DNA from: an uncultured Clostridia bacterium
Lineage (GTDB): Bacteria; Bacillota; Clostridia; Christensenellales; CAG-917
Assembly (NCBI GenBank): GCA_947174215.1
Contig: CAMWIB010000057.1
Location: 1 to 7,086, forward strand
Reading direction: 5' to 3'
Length of the DNA stretch: 7,086 bases
Position numbers and translations under genes: made by a program. Every line of letters starts with the position of its first letter. Positions within the stretch are counted from its first letter, which is position 1. The notes beneath the pieces are model-generated. The model searched no databases. It worked only from the letters and a program-made list of their open reading frames with translations, and was not told the DNA's origin. Below, piece after piece: positions 1 through 6,475 of this stretch.

Positions 1-115
1 GAAGGGAAAGAGGGGGCTATTTCATTTAGAGTATACGACGTACAGTATATTTATAGATAATAATTAGATATATTTATAATCAAACCATAAATCGATACTT
101 TTTTATCAAAACCGC

Positions 116-144
116 TTGCTTATTTTTTCTAATAATTGTAAAAT
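116..144 (+). promoter_or_regulatory. Probable sigma-A promoter of gap
   Basis: A TTGCTT -35 box (116-121) and a TAAAAT -10 box (139-144) are separated by exactly 17 bases and lie just upstream of gap, in very AT-rich DNA. This predicts transcription starting near 151 and a leader of about 47 bases. The -10 box matches the consensus at five of six positions; the -35 box is weak in its second half. Bases 1-115 hold no convincing gene. A second TATAAT at 75-80 has no good -35 partner. Confidence 0.6.
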
Positions 145-149
145 AATCA

Positions 150-164
150 CGACTGAAAAAGTCG
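150..164 (+). promoter_or_regulatory. Small hairpin at the 5' end of the gap transcript
   Basis: CGACT (150-154) pairs perfectly with AGTCG (160-164) around a GAAAA loop. It falls at the predicted transcription start, so the mRNA would begin in or just before this stem. Short 5'-terminal stems are known to protect highly expressed mRNAs from decay. That role is an inference here and depends on the promoter call. Confidence 0.4.
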
Positions 165-182
165 CAATATTGATAACCTATT

Positions 183-187
183 GGAGG
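183..187 (+). promoter_or_regulatory. Strong ribosome binding site of gap
   Basis: GGAGG ends 10 bases before the ATG at 198. It supports that start and a high translation rate, as expected for a glycolytic enzyme. Confidence 0.85.
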
Positions 188-197
188 AATAATTATT

Positions 198-1250
198 ATG
201 GCAAACGTAAAAGTCGCTATCAACGGTTTTGGTCGTATCGGTCGTCTTGCGTTCAGACAGATGTTCGGCGCAGAGGGCTACGAGGTCGTCGCTATCAACG
301 ATTTGACAAGCCCCAAGATGCTTGCTCATCTCTTGAAGTACGATTCGACGCAAGGCAACTATGCAAACAACCACACAGTCGAGAGCTGTGAGGCTGTTCT
401 CAACGAGGACGGCACTGTCAAGGAAGACGGTTACATCGTCGTCGATGGCAAGAAGATTACCATCTACGCAAAGGCAAAAGCTGCTGAGCTTCCTTGGGGC
501 AAGCTTGGCGTAGACGTCGTGCTTGAATGCACCGGCTTCTATACCTCAAAGGCAAAGGCACAAGCTCACATCGACGCTGGCGCACGCAAGGTTGTTATCT
601 CCGCTCCCGCAGGCAATGACCTTCCCACAATCGTTTACAACGTCAACCACACCACGTTGAAGGCAAGCGACAACATCATTTCTGCCGCAAGCTGCACCAC
701 CAACTGCCTCGCTCCTATGGCAAAGGCACTCAACGACTATATGCCCATCAAGTCCGGTATCATGACCACCGTTCACGCATATACGGGTGACCAGATGCCT
801 CTTGACGGACCGCAAAGAAAGGGCGACCTCCGTCGTTCAAGAGCGGCAGCTTGCAACATCGTTCCCAACAGCACCGGCGCCGCAAAGGCAATCGGTCTTG
901 TTATTCCGGAACTCAACGGCAAGCTCATCGGTTCTGCACAGCGTGTTCCCACCCCCACCGGTTCTACGACAATCCTTATCGCAGTAGTCGAGGGTGAAGC
1001 AACTGTTGACGGCATCAACGCGGCAATGAAGGCGGCGGCAACCGAGTCCTATGCTTACAACACCGACCAAATCGTTTCAAGCGATATCATCGGCAGCACC
1101 TACGGCTCAATCTTCGACGCAACGCAAACCATGGTTGCTCCTCTCGGCAACGGTCTTACCCAAGTACAGGTTGTTTCTTGGTATGACAACGAGAACAGCT
1201 ACACGAGCCAGATGGTACGTACAATCAAGTACTTCTCCGAGCTTCAATAA
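198..1250 (+). CDS. gap: Type I glyceraldehyde-3-phosphate dehydrogenase, NAD-dependent
   Basis: Cytosolic glycolytic enzyme that converts glyceraldehyde 3-phosphate, NAD+ and phosphate to 1,3-bisphosphoglycerate and NADH. The N-terminal Rossmann fold shows INGFGRIGR (8-16), and Asp35 after strand two (AINDL) fits a preference for NAD over NADP. The catalytic loop SAASCTTNCLAP carries Cys166, and His193 (TTVHAYTGDQ) is the expected partner base. Downstream come the phosphate and substrate loops NSTGAAKA (224-231) and PTPTGS, and the C-terminal WYDNENSY (328-335). At 350 residues it is slightly longer than the usual 330-340, with the extra residues around 53-85 in the NAD domain. The start is fixed by GGAGG 10 bases upstream. 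It stands alone: no pgk or tpiA follows, and a large inverted repeat begins at its stop codon. Frequent use of preferred C- and G-ending codons fits high expression. Confidence 0.98.
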   Translation: MANVKVAINGFGRIGRLAFRQMFGAEGYEVVAINDLTSPKMLAHLLKYDSTQGNYANNHTVESCEAVLNEDGTVKEDGYIVVDGKKITIYAKAKAAELPWGKLGVDVVLECTGFYTSKAKAQAHIDAGARKVVISAPAGNDLPTIVYNVNHTTLKASDNIISAASCTTNCLAPMAKALNDYMPIKSGIMTTVHAYTGDQMPLDGPQRKGDLRRSRAAACNIVPNSTGAAKAIGLVIPELNGKLIGSAQRVPTPTGSTTILIAVVEGEATVDGINAAMKAAATESYAYNTDQIVSSDIIGSTYGSIFDATQTMVAPLGNGLTQVQVVSWYDNENSYTSQMVRTIKYFSELQ

Positions 1251-1379
1251 AAAATTGAGCTATTGAGCGAATAGCATTGTCAACGCCCCATTGCCACCAA
1301 GTCACGTATTTATATACGTTAGGCTTGTTGTCAATGGGGCGTTTTCGCGCTCTTCATCTCAATAGCTCAATTTTTTTAT
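1247..1379. terminator. Large concentric inverted repeat, probable bidirectional terminator
   Basis: Three nested pairs of arms share nearly the same centre. The outer arms, 1249-1267 and 1358-1376, are a perfect 19-bp match. The middle arms are 1282-1293 (AACGCCCCATTG) and 1332-1343. The inner arms are 1304-1309 (ACGTAT) and 1314-1319. The intervening stretches match imperfectly. Read on plus, the structure ends in seven T (1371-1377); read on minus it ends in six T (complement of 1254-1249), so it can work in both directions between gap and dapA. The left arm overlaps the gap stop codon. It is far longer than an ordinary intrinsic terminator, so a MITE-like element or a processed 3' RNA are alternatives. 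Confidence 0.75.
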
Positions 1380-1415
1380 CATAACTTAGATATAACCACC
1401 AAATTATCAATTTCT

Positions 1416-1450
1416 AAAAACAAAACACACCCTCAAAATCGAGAGTGTGT
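1416..1450 (-). terminator. Intrinsic terminator of the asd-dapA transcript
   Basis: On the minus strand ACACACTCTC (1450-1441) pairs with GAGGGTGTGT (1434-1425) around a six-base loop. The stem is 10 bp with one G-T pair. It is followed by TTTGTTTTT (1424-1416). It lies about 20 bases past the dapA stop codon, the expected place for the end of this transcript. Confidence 0.8.
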
Positions 1451-1469
1451 AATATATATAATATTCAAC

Positions 1470-2336
1470 TTAAAATTTTTCAAGCAGAGATTTGAGTGTG
1501 TGTGCGTTTCCATCGCTTAAAGGTGTGAGCGGGAGACGTAGGCTTCCGTCGCAAAAGCCTTTGAGATATGCGGCGTATTTGACGGGAATGGGATTTACCT
1601 CTGAGAACATTGCGCGCACGAGCGGAAGCATATCTCTTTGCTTCGAGCTTGCTTTTTGCAGGTCGCCGTCATCGAACGCGTGCGTCATCGTCGTAACGTA
1701 TTCCGCGCACACGTTGCTCACAACACTTATTACGCCTGCGCCGCCCATAGCCATTGTCGGAATCGTAAGGCTGTCGTCGCCGCTGTATACCGCCGCCCTG
1801 TCGCCCGATAGGCGAACGTACTCCATAATCTGTTCCATATTTCCGCTTGCTTCCTTAATACCTACGATATTCGGAATATCCGCAAGTTCTGAAAAGGTTG
1901 ACGGCAACATATTTACGCCGGTACGCGACGGTACGTTGTAGCAGATGATTGGGAGGTCGGTAGCCGCGGCAATCTCGGAGTAGTGGCGTATAAGCCCGGT
2001 TTGCGTGCATTTATTGTAGTAGGGCGTAACGACGAGCAGTCCGTCAGCGCCGAGCGATTCTGCAAGCTCGCACGATTTGATAGCGGCGGCAGTGCTGTTT
2101 GAGCCTGCGCCGACTATGACGGGTATCTTACCTTTTAGCTTTTTTACGGCAAGGGATATAACTTGCTTCTTTTCGTCCTGCGACATAGTTGCAGGTTCTC
2201 CCGTAGTGCCGAGAACGACCACCGCGTCCACGCCGCTTGCAAGCTGATAATTGAGCAGCTTTTCAAAGCCTTTATCGTCGATACTTCCGTTTGTAAAAGG
2301 TGTGATAAGTGCTGTCGCTACGCCTCTGAAAATCAT
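1470..2336 (-). CDS. dapA: 4-hydroxy-tetrahydrodipicolinate synthase
   Basis: Condenses aspartate 4-semialdehyde with pyruvate in the cytosol, the first committed step toward diaminopimelate and lysine. At 288 residues it is a normal-length TIM-barrel lyase of the DapA/N-acetylneuraminate lyase family. Visible hallmarks are GTTGE (43-47) with Thr44 and Thr45, Tyr107 in TPYYNK, Tyr133 and Arg138 in YNVPSRTG, and the Schiff-base Lys161 in GIKEASGN. These fall at the same residue numbers as in the well-studied E. coli enzyme, which argues for DapA itself over a paralogue with another 2-keto-acid aldolase role. The ATG directly follows the asd stop codon and uses a GGAGG inside the asd coding sequence. 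Its substrate is the product of asd. No lysine-responsive leader is seen in front of this gene. Confidence 0.97.
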   Translation of the reverse strand: MIFRGVATALITPFTNGSIDDKGFEKLLNYQLASGVDAVVVLGTTGEPATMSQDEKKQVISLAVKKLKGKIPVIVGAGSNSTAAAIKSCELAESLGADGLLVVTPYYNKCTQTGLIRHYSEIAAATDLPIICYNVPSRTGVNMLPSTFSELADIPNIVGIKEASGNMEQIMEYVRLSGDRAAVYSGDDSLTIPTMAMGGAGVISVVSNVCAEYVTTMTHAFDDGDLQKASSKQRDMLPLVRAMFSEVNPIPVKYAAYLKGFCDGSLRLPLTPLSDGNAHTLKSLLEKF

Positions 2337-3347
2337 TTATTCCTCCAAAGCTTTTTTAATGAGTAGCTCGACAATCTGCACGGCGTTGGTTGCCGCGCCC
2401 TTTCTTATATTGTCGGCTACAACCCAGATATTTGCGCCGCTCGGCACGCTGTCGTCTATGCGGATACGCCCGACGAAAACCTCGTCCTTATCCTCGCAAA
2501 GTATGGGCATAGGATATACGTTGTTCTTCACGTCGTCCGTTACGATAAGTCCGTCCCTGTTGCTAAGCGCGTCGAATATACCTTCGCGCGTACACGGCTT
2601 TTCAAATTGTATATTTATAGATTCGCTGTGACCGTAGTATACGGGTACGCGCACGGTCGTGGCCGTAACTCTCAAATTCGGCTTATGCAGAATCTTGCGC
2701 GTTTCGGCAATCATCTTCCATTCCTCCTTCGTGTATCCGTCCTCCATAAATACGTCTATATGAGGCAGAACATTGTACGCGATAGGATAGGGGAATTTCT
2801 TCGGTGCAACGCCGTTTACACCGTTTTCGAGGTCGGAATATCCTGATACGCCCGCGCCCGATACAGCTTGATAGGTGGAGTACACCACGCGCTTTATACC
2901 GAAGGTATCGAGAAGGGGTTTGAGTGCGACGACCGCCTGTATCGTAGAGCAGTTGGGGTTTGCGATTATACCCTTATTCCAATTTATATCCTCGGGATTG
3001 ACCTCGGGTACAACGAGGGGAACGTCGTCAAACATTCTCCACTGCGAGCTGTTGTCAACTACCGTAGCACCTGCTTCGACGAATATTGGGGCGAATTCTC
3101 TTGATACGCCCGCGCCCGCCGAGAATAGCGCAAAATCAATCTTGCCTGAAAGCGCTAATACGTTATCCTTCGTCAATTCTATAATCTCGTGCGGCTTACC
3201 CATAAAGTCCACTATCTTGCCCGCGCTTTTTGACGACGCGAAGAGATAGTAGTTTTCAACGGGGAGATTGCGCTCTTTAAGCACCTGCAAAAATTTATTT
3301 CCGACCATTCCCGTTGCGCCGACCACTGCGATGTTAAATTTTTTCAT
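2337..3347 (-). CDS. asd: Aspartate-semialdehyde dehydrogenase
   Basis: Reduces L-aspartyl-4-phosphate with NADPH to aspartate 4-semialdehyde, the branch point for lysine/diaminopimelate, threonine and methionine. The N-terminal nucleotide-binding motif is GATGMVG (10-16). The active-site motif NPNCSTIQ carries the nucleophile Cys133. STYQAVSGAG (157-166) provides Gln160, and TVRVPVYYGHSE carries Arg233 and His240, the substrate-binding Arg and catalytic His of this family. The C-terminal ADNIRKGAATNAVQIVE (311-327) is also typical. Length 336 is normal for the Gram-positive type. GAGGAGG (complement of 3352-3358) sits just upstream of the ATG. It is the first gene of a two-gene unit with dapA. 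Aspartokinase and dapB are not in the window. Confidence 0.98.
   Translation of the reverse strand: MKKFNIAVVGATGMVGNKFLQVLKERNLPVENYYLFASSKSAGKIVDFMGKPHEIIELTKDNVLALSGKIDFALFSAGAGVSREFAPIFVEAGATVVDNSSQWRMFDDVPLVVPEVNPEDINWNKGIIANPNCSTIQAVVALKPLLDTFGIKRVVYSTYQAVSGAGVSGYSDLENGVNGVAPKKFPYPIAYNVLPHIDVFMEDGYTKEEWKMIAETRKILHKPNLRVTATTVRVPVYYGHSESINIQFEKPCTREGIFDALSNRDGLIVTDDVKNNVYPMPILCEDKDEVFVGRIRIDDSVPSGANIWVVADNIRKGAATNAVQIVELLIKKALEE
2342..2346 (-). promoter_or_regulatory. Ribosome binding site of dapA, inside the end of asd
   Basis: On the minus strand GGAGG lies in the last asd codons (Leu-Glu-Glu-stop), five bases before the dapA ATG. It fixes the dapA start. Ribosomes finishing asd would pass over this site, so the two proteins are probably translationally coupled. 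Confidence 0.85.
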
Positions 3348-3374
3348 ATAGCCTCCTCAAAGTTATGTAAGACA

Positions 3375-3415
3375 GATGCCGTTTATGCGAGTAAACGTAG
3401 CATCGGCGCAAGCCG
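3375..3415 (-). promoter_or_regulatory. Structured leader of asd-dapA (two hairpins)
   Basis: On plus coordinates, GATGC plus CGTTTA (3375-3385) pairs with TAAACG (3392-3397) and GCATC (3400-3404), an 11-bp stem with a two-base bulge and a six-base loop. A second short stem, CGGC (3404-3407) with GCCG (3412-3415), adjoins it. On the minus strand both lie in the untranslated leader just after the predicted start of transcription. It is much too short for a lysine riboswitch and shows no T-box. A regulatory role is inferred only from the folding. Confidence 0.4.
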
Positions 3416-3430
3416 TTTTTAAACCGACGT

Positions 3431-3458
3431 ATTATGTCGATTTGTATATACTATGCAA
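3431..3458 (-). promoter_or_regulatory. Possible promoter of asd-dapA
   Basis: On the minus strand TTGCAT (3458-3453) and CATAAT (3436-3431) are 16 bases apart, giving a predicted start near 3424 and a leader of about 77 bases. The -10 box matches five of six consensus positions, the -35 box only three. It is the best candidate seen in the divergent region. Confidence 0.4.
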
Positions 3459-3510
3459 ATTTTAAGAGGCGTGCCACCCATTGAAGCGGGGGCAAAATGT
3501 GTATTTTATA

Positions 3511-3539
3511 TTGCTATTTATACCTTAATATAGTATAAT
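3511..3539 (+). promoter_or_regulatory. Sigma-A promoter of the three-gene membrane/TPR/HEAT-like operon
   Basis: TTGCTA (3511-3516) and a perfect TATAAT (3534-3539) are separated by 17 bases. Predicted transcription starts near 3546, about 24 bases before the ATG at 3570. AAGGAG (3559-3564) is the ribosome binding site. The short leader leaves little room for a riboswitch, so control would act mainly on the promoter. Confidence 0.75.
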
Positions 3540-3569
3540 CACTGTATATATACGATTTAAGGAGTTGCT

Positions 3570-4712
3570 ATGGCAAACCAGTATGCAAAAAATCCGACCG
3601 TGACGAAGAAGCTTTTGCTCGGCGGATTATATACGGACGCGGCGGTGAGAGTAGAGCCGGAAGAGCCGCAAAAGATTATTGCCGCAGGTATGGCGGAAGC
3701 CCGCCCTGTGAAGGAATATCCCGATACGTTCTTTGGAAGAGGCTTTCAGGTTTTGAGAGGAGAGTTTAAGACATTGCTTAAATCAATCCTTTTCCTCATT
3801 CCGTTTACGCTACCGTTCATCGTGATATTCGCTTGGTTCTCTGACTTTTTTGAAGATATGATACTCGGTGGAGTATACAACTTTATGGGCGACATAGGCA
3901 TAGGCTTCCCCGGCGGCGGCGACAGCCTGTCGGAGAGTATAGGCCGTCTGTTCTGGGACGTTAAGGAACCCGTATTCCTTATGCTTGGCGCGGCGCTCAT
4001 ACTCGGCTCGCTCGGCCTTGCGGGAAATTTCTATTGCGCAAAGCGTAGCTATTTCCAAGACTACTATTCAAAGACTGTCAAAACCTATTGGATGGGCTTT
4101 GCAAAGTATTGGTGGATGTTCTTCATTACGGGTACGGTTGCGGTGCTTATCGGTTGCGGTCTTGGCACGGCGCTTATCTATCTTTTGCAACAGCAGGCGC
4201 TCGGCTCTGCGGGGGCAGGAGCGTATTGCGCGGTCGTATTCAGCTGGATATTCGGCGTACCGCTTATGCTCATACCTATGGTGATGATGTCGCTGTTTAC
4301 AACCTACGAGCTTACCTTCATTCAGGCGTTCAAAAACGCTATCGTTCTTATCGTAAACAATCCTATAAGCGCGTGTATCGTGGGTATCGTGTCTGCTGTT
4401 CCAATCATACTCTTTGGCGTAACAAGCACGACGAGTGTGATAATCGGCATAGTAGTCTACCTCGTTATGATACTTGTAGGTTGCAACCTGTACGCGCTCG
4501 TATGGATAGCGTTTGCACATCGCGGGATGACGAAGTGCCATATCCGCAAGCAGGAGCATGATTCGTTCGTGCTTCAACAGCAACGCCGTGAAGCGAAGAA
4601 GCTCAGCAAGCAGAGCGAGTACGTAGGCGCAGAAGGCGGCTACGCAAAGAAGAAGCCTAAACAGCAGGCAAAGCCGTATCAGAATCCGAAGAAGAAAAAG
4701 AAAAATAAGTAA
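3570..4712 (+). CDS. Six-segment membrane protein, YesL/DUF624-like, with lysine-rich tail
   Basis: A polytopic membrane protein of 380 residues. An N-terminal soluble part (1-70) precedes about six hydrophobic segments, near 71-90, 135-152, 179-206, 219-243, 256-284 and 288-316. No cleavable signal peptide is visible. The stretch NFYCAKRSYFQDYY (153-166), followed by aromatic-rich YWMGFAKYWWMFF, and the later FIQAFKNA (250-257), resemble the spaced repeats of YesL (DUF624) proteins; this is family resemblance read by eye. The tail from about 337 is strongly basic and ends in KKKKKNK, probably facing the cytoplasm. AAGGAG five bases upstream supports the ATG at 3570, and a good promoter precedes it. 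The stop overlaps the next start (TAATG), so the next protein is likely a functional partner. The molecular function of YesL-like proteins is not established, so none is assigned. Confidence 0.85.
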   Translation: MANQYAKNPTVTKKLLLGGLYTDAAVRVEPEEPQKIIAAGMAEARPVKEYPDTFFGRGFQVLRGEFKTLLKSILFLIPFTLPFIVIFAWFSDFFEDMILGGVYNFMGDIGIGFPGGGDSLSESIGRLFWDVKEPVFLMLGAALILGSLGLAGNFYCAKRSYFQDYYSKTVKTYWMGFAKYWWMFFITGTVAVLIGCGLGTALIYLLQQQALGSAGAGAYCAVVFSWIFGVPLMLIPMVMMSLFTTYELTFIQAFKNAIVLIVNNPISACIVGIVSAVPIILFGVTSTTSVIIGIVVYLVMILVGCNLYALVWIAFAHRGMTKCHIRKQEHDSFVLQQQRREAKKLSKQSEYVGAEGGYAKKKPKQQAKPYQNPKKKKKNK

Positions 4713-6475
4713 TGGCACAAATTTTTGAGTTTAATCTAAGTGCCAACCAGTTGCTGGAATTGGCGGTAAAAAAACATGAAGACGGTGATGTAACGGGAGC
4801 GGCGCTTTACGCGAGAAAAGCGATAAAGGCTGACAAAAGTAACATCACCGCTTATCTCGTTCTTGCGCTTATTTATGCCGACGACTGGGAATACGAGCTT
4901 TCAAACAGAGTTTTATATATGGGTATGCACGCGTGCAAGGCTTGGGATAACGACGAGGTTAAGCGTGCGCTCACGATAAATTTTATGCGGATGGAGGACT
5001 ACGATACCGCAAGGTATTACGACCCTCAAAACGACCCTGAGCTTACTGCAATTATCGAGGAAGAGAGCGGGCTTGGCGACGAGTTCTATATGGACGAACC
5101 GCTTGGCGGCGAGCTTTATCTTTCCTATCCTCGCACTGACGAATACTATCGCCACGTTATCGACGACGCTATGGAATTTGCGTATGACGAGAAGTTTGAC
5201 GACGCAATAGAGCTTCTCAAACTCGTTCCAGACGAAACGCCGTGCAAAGAGGACGCAGACAGAGCCTTGCTTATGATTTATACGATGAGCGGGGACATGT
5301 CCACTATGGTGAAGTTCGGCGAGTCCTTGCTTGAAAAGTATCCCGACAGCACTATACTTCGCTGTGCGCTTGCAAGCGCGTACATTACTCGCGTGGACGA
5401 GATGGCGGCGCGCGAGGTCTTAGAGCCTATCTGGCAAAAGGAGAAGCTTAGCGCAGAGGAAGCGCTTGCGCTTATTCCAATCGCAGGGCATCTTGAAATG
5501 GACGGTGAAATAGTCCGCATCGTTAAGGTAGCCTTAGACGCCGACATAAAGCCCGAAAAGCATTTGCTGTATTTGCTTTCGCAAGCCCTCTACAATATAG
5601 GCGAGCGTGACGAAGCGCGCAGAATTATGGCGGATATCAGGGACTATTACGGCGAGTTTTCAAATGCGGAATACGTGTTGCGTGAGTACGCGAAGCAACC
5701 CGAAAGTGTGAAATACGGCGAGGAGATTCCCGAAGCTCAGCGAGAAGAGATAGTAAACGCGATAAGCTCGCTTATGCTTATGTCAGACGAAGAGCTTAAA
5801 GAGTTTGGCAGAACTCACACCGCAGACTTCGATAATCTCGATTACTATTTCTACTTCGCAATGCACAGCGGCAACTACGACCTTATGAGCGATTTCATAG
5901 CAAAAGCCGTGTCGCTTGACGGTGAGCTGTTTAAGACCTATCTTTCTTCTGACAGCGTTTCGTATAAGGGCTTATCTCTCTTGTTCCTTGCGCTGTTGGA
6001 CGCTAACTGCAATGCGGGTAAGGATTCCTTGGAGTTTGACGTAGTCGCGCGCCACAGGTTCAGACATATCGAGATTGAGGCGCCGCCGATATACCGTATC
6101 TTGCCAAAAACTATGCTTTTAGGCTTGCAGATAGCGATTGCAGACGTCATATTCTTGGACGACAACGCGCCCGATACGTTGCAGGAGATAATGTCAAGTT
6201 TGTACGGAATTACGCTTATACGAGATGAGGACGACGAAGAATTGCAAAAGAAGCGCAAGGAAAGATTCCGCAGGATAAGAAACGAAAAAGCGTTCGCGGC
6301 GGTACTTTTGACAGGTGTGTACTACGGCTTTGACCAAGTAGAAAGGCGTAAGGATATCCTTGAACGCTACGGCGTGAGTGAAAGACTCGTCGCAAAGTAT
6401 AGAAAGATTTTGTTTGAAGAGCTGAATGAAATAGTATTCGGCAATAGCGAAGAAGAGGATGACGAAAATGAATGA
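4712..6475 (+). CDS. Large TPR-repeat protein with possible C-terminal helix-turn-helix
   Basis: A soluble, mostly helical, acidic protein of 587 residues; no signal peptide or membrane segment is seen. The first TPR is clear at 13-46: small residues at repeat positions, GDVTGAALYARKAI, then AYLVLALIY. Further TPR-like helix pairs lie near 146-173, 184-225 and 284-311. The section 345-500 is helical but not recognised. A basic stretch KKRKERFRRIR (513-523) follows an acidic run and leads into 528-567, where RRKDILERYGVSERLVAKY reads like a helix-turn-helix. The end is acidic (SEEEDDENE). The start shares the A of the preceding TAA. Only weak purine-rich sequence precedes it, so translation probably depends on ribosomes ending the membrane gene. 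TPRs point to protein-protein contacts, perhaps a scaffold for the neighbouring membrane protein. No known protein is recognised. Confidence 0.85.
   Translation: MAQIFEFNLSANQLLELAVKKHEDGDVTGAALYARKAIKADKSNITAYLVLALIYADDWEYELSNRVLYMGMHACKAWDNDEVKRALTINFMRMEDYDTARYYDPQNDPELTAIIEEESGLGDEFYMDEPLGGELYLSYPRTDEYYRHVIDDAMEFAYDEKFDDAIELLKLVPDETPCKEDADRALLMIYTMSGDMSTMVKFGESLLEKYPDSTILRCALASAYITRVDEMAAREVLEPIWQKEKLSAEEALALIPIAGHLEMDGEIVRIVKVALDADIKPEKHLLYLLSQALYNIGERDEARRIMADIRDYYGEFSNAEYVLREYAKQPESVKYGEEIPEAQREEIVNAISSLMLMSDEELKEFGRTHTADFDNLDYYFYFAMHSGNYDLMSDFIAKAVSLDGELFKTYLSSDSVSYKGLSLLFLALLDANCNAGKDSLEFDVVARHRFRHIEIEAPPIYRILPKTMLLGLQIAIADVIFLDDNAPDTLQEIMSSLYGITLIRDEDDEELQKKRKERFRRIRNEKAFAAVLLTGVYYGFDQVERRKDILERYGVSERLVAKYRKILFEELNEIVFGNSEEEDDENE
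6455..6458 (+). promoter_or_regulatory. Ribosome binding site for the third operon gene
   Basis: GAGG, part of AGAGGAT inside the acidic tail codons of the TPR gene, ends nine bases before the ATG at 6468. It selects that start over the tandem ATGs at 6472 and 6475, which open only a short frame. Confidence 0.6.

Noticed and set aside
67..97. Imperfect AT-rich dyad upstream of the gap promoter as an operator
   Set aside because: Only about eight of eleven positions match, in DNA so AT-rich that such dyads arise by chance.
3348..3424. Lysine riboswitch or T-box leader before asd
   Set aside because: The predicted leader is about 77 bases, far shorter than either element, and the conserved core sequences are absent.
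4088..4561. Plus-strand 157-residue frame inside the membrane protein gene
   Set aside because: It is an out-of-frame shadow rich in Arg, Tyr and Cys, with no ribosome binding site or motif.
4068..4718. Minus-strand 216-residue frame opposite the membrane protein gene
   Set aside because: It lies wholly antisense to a well-supported gene, has a low-complexity Leu/Arg/Tyr/His composition and no recognisable motif. It is open because of the codon use on the other strand.
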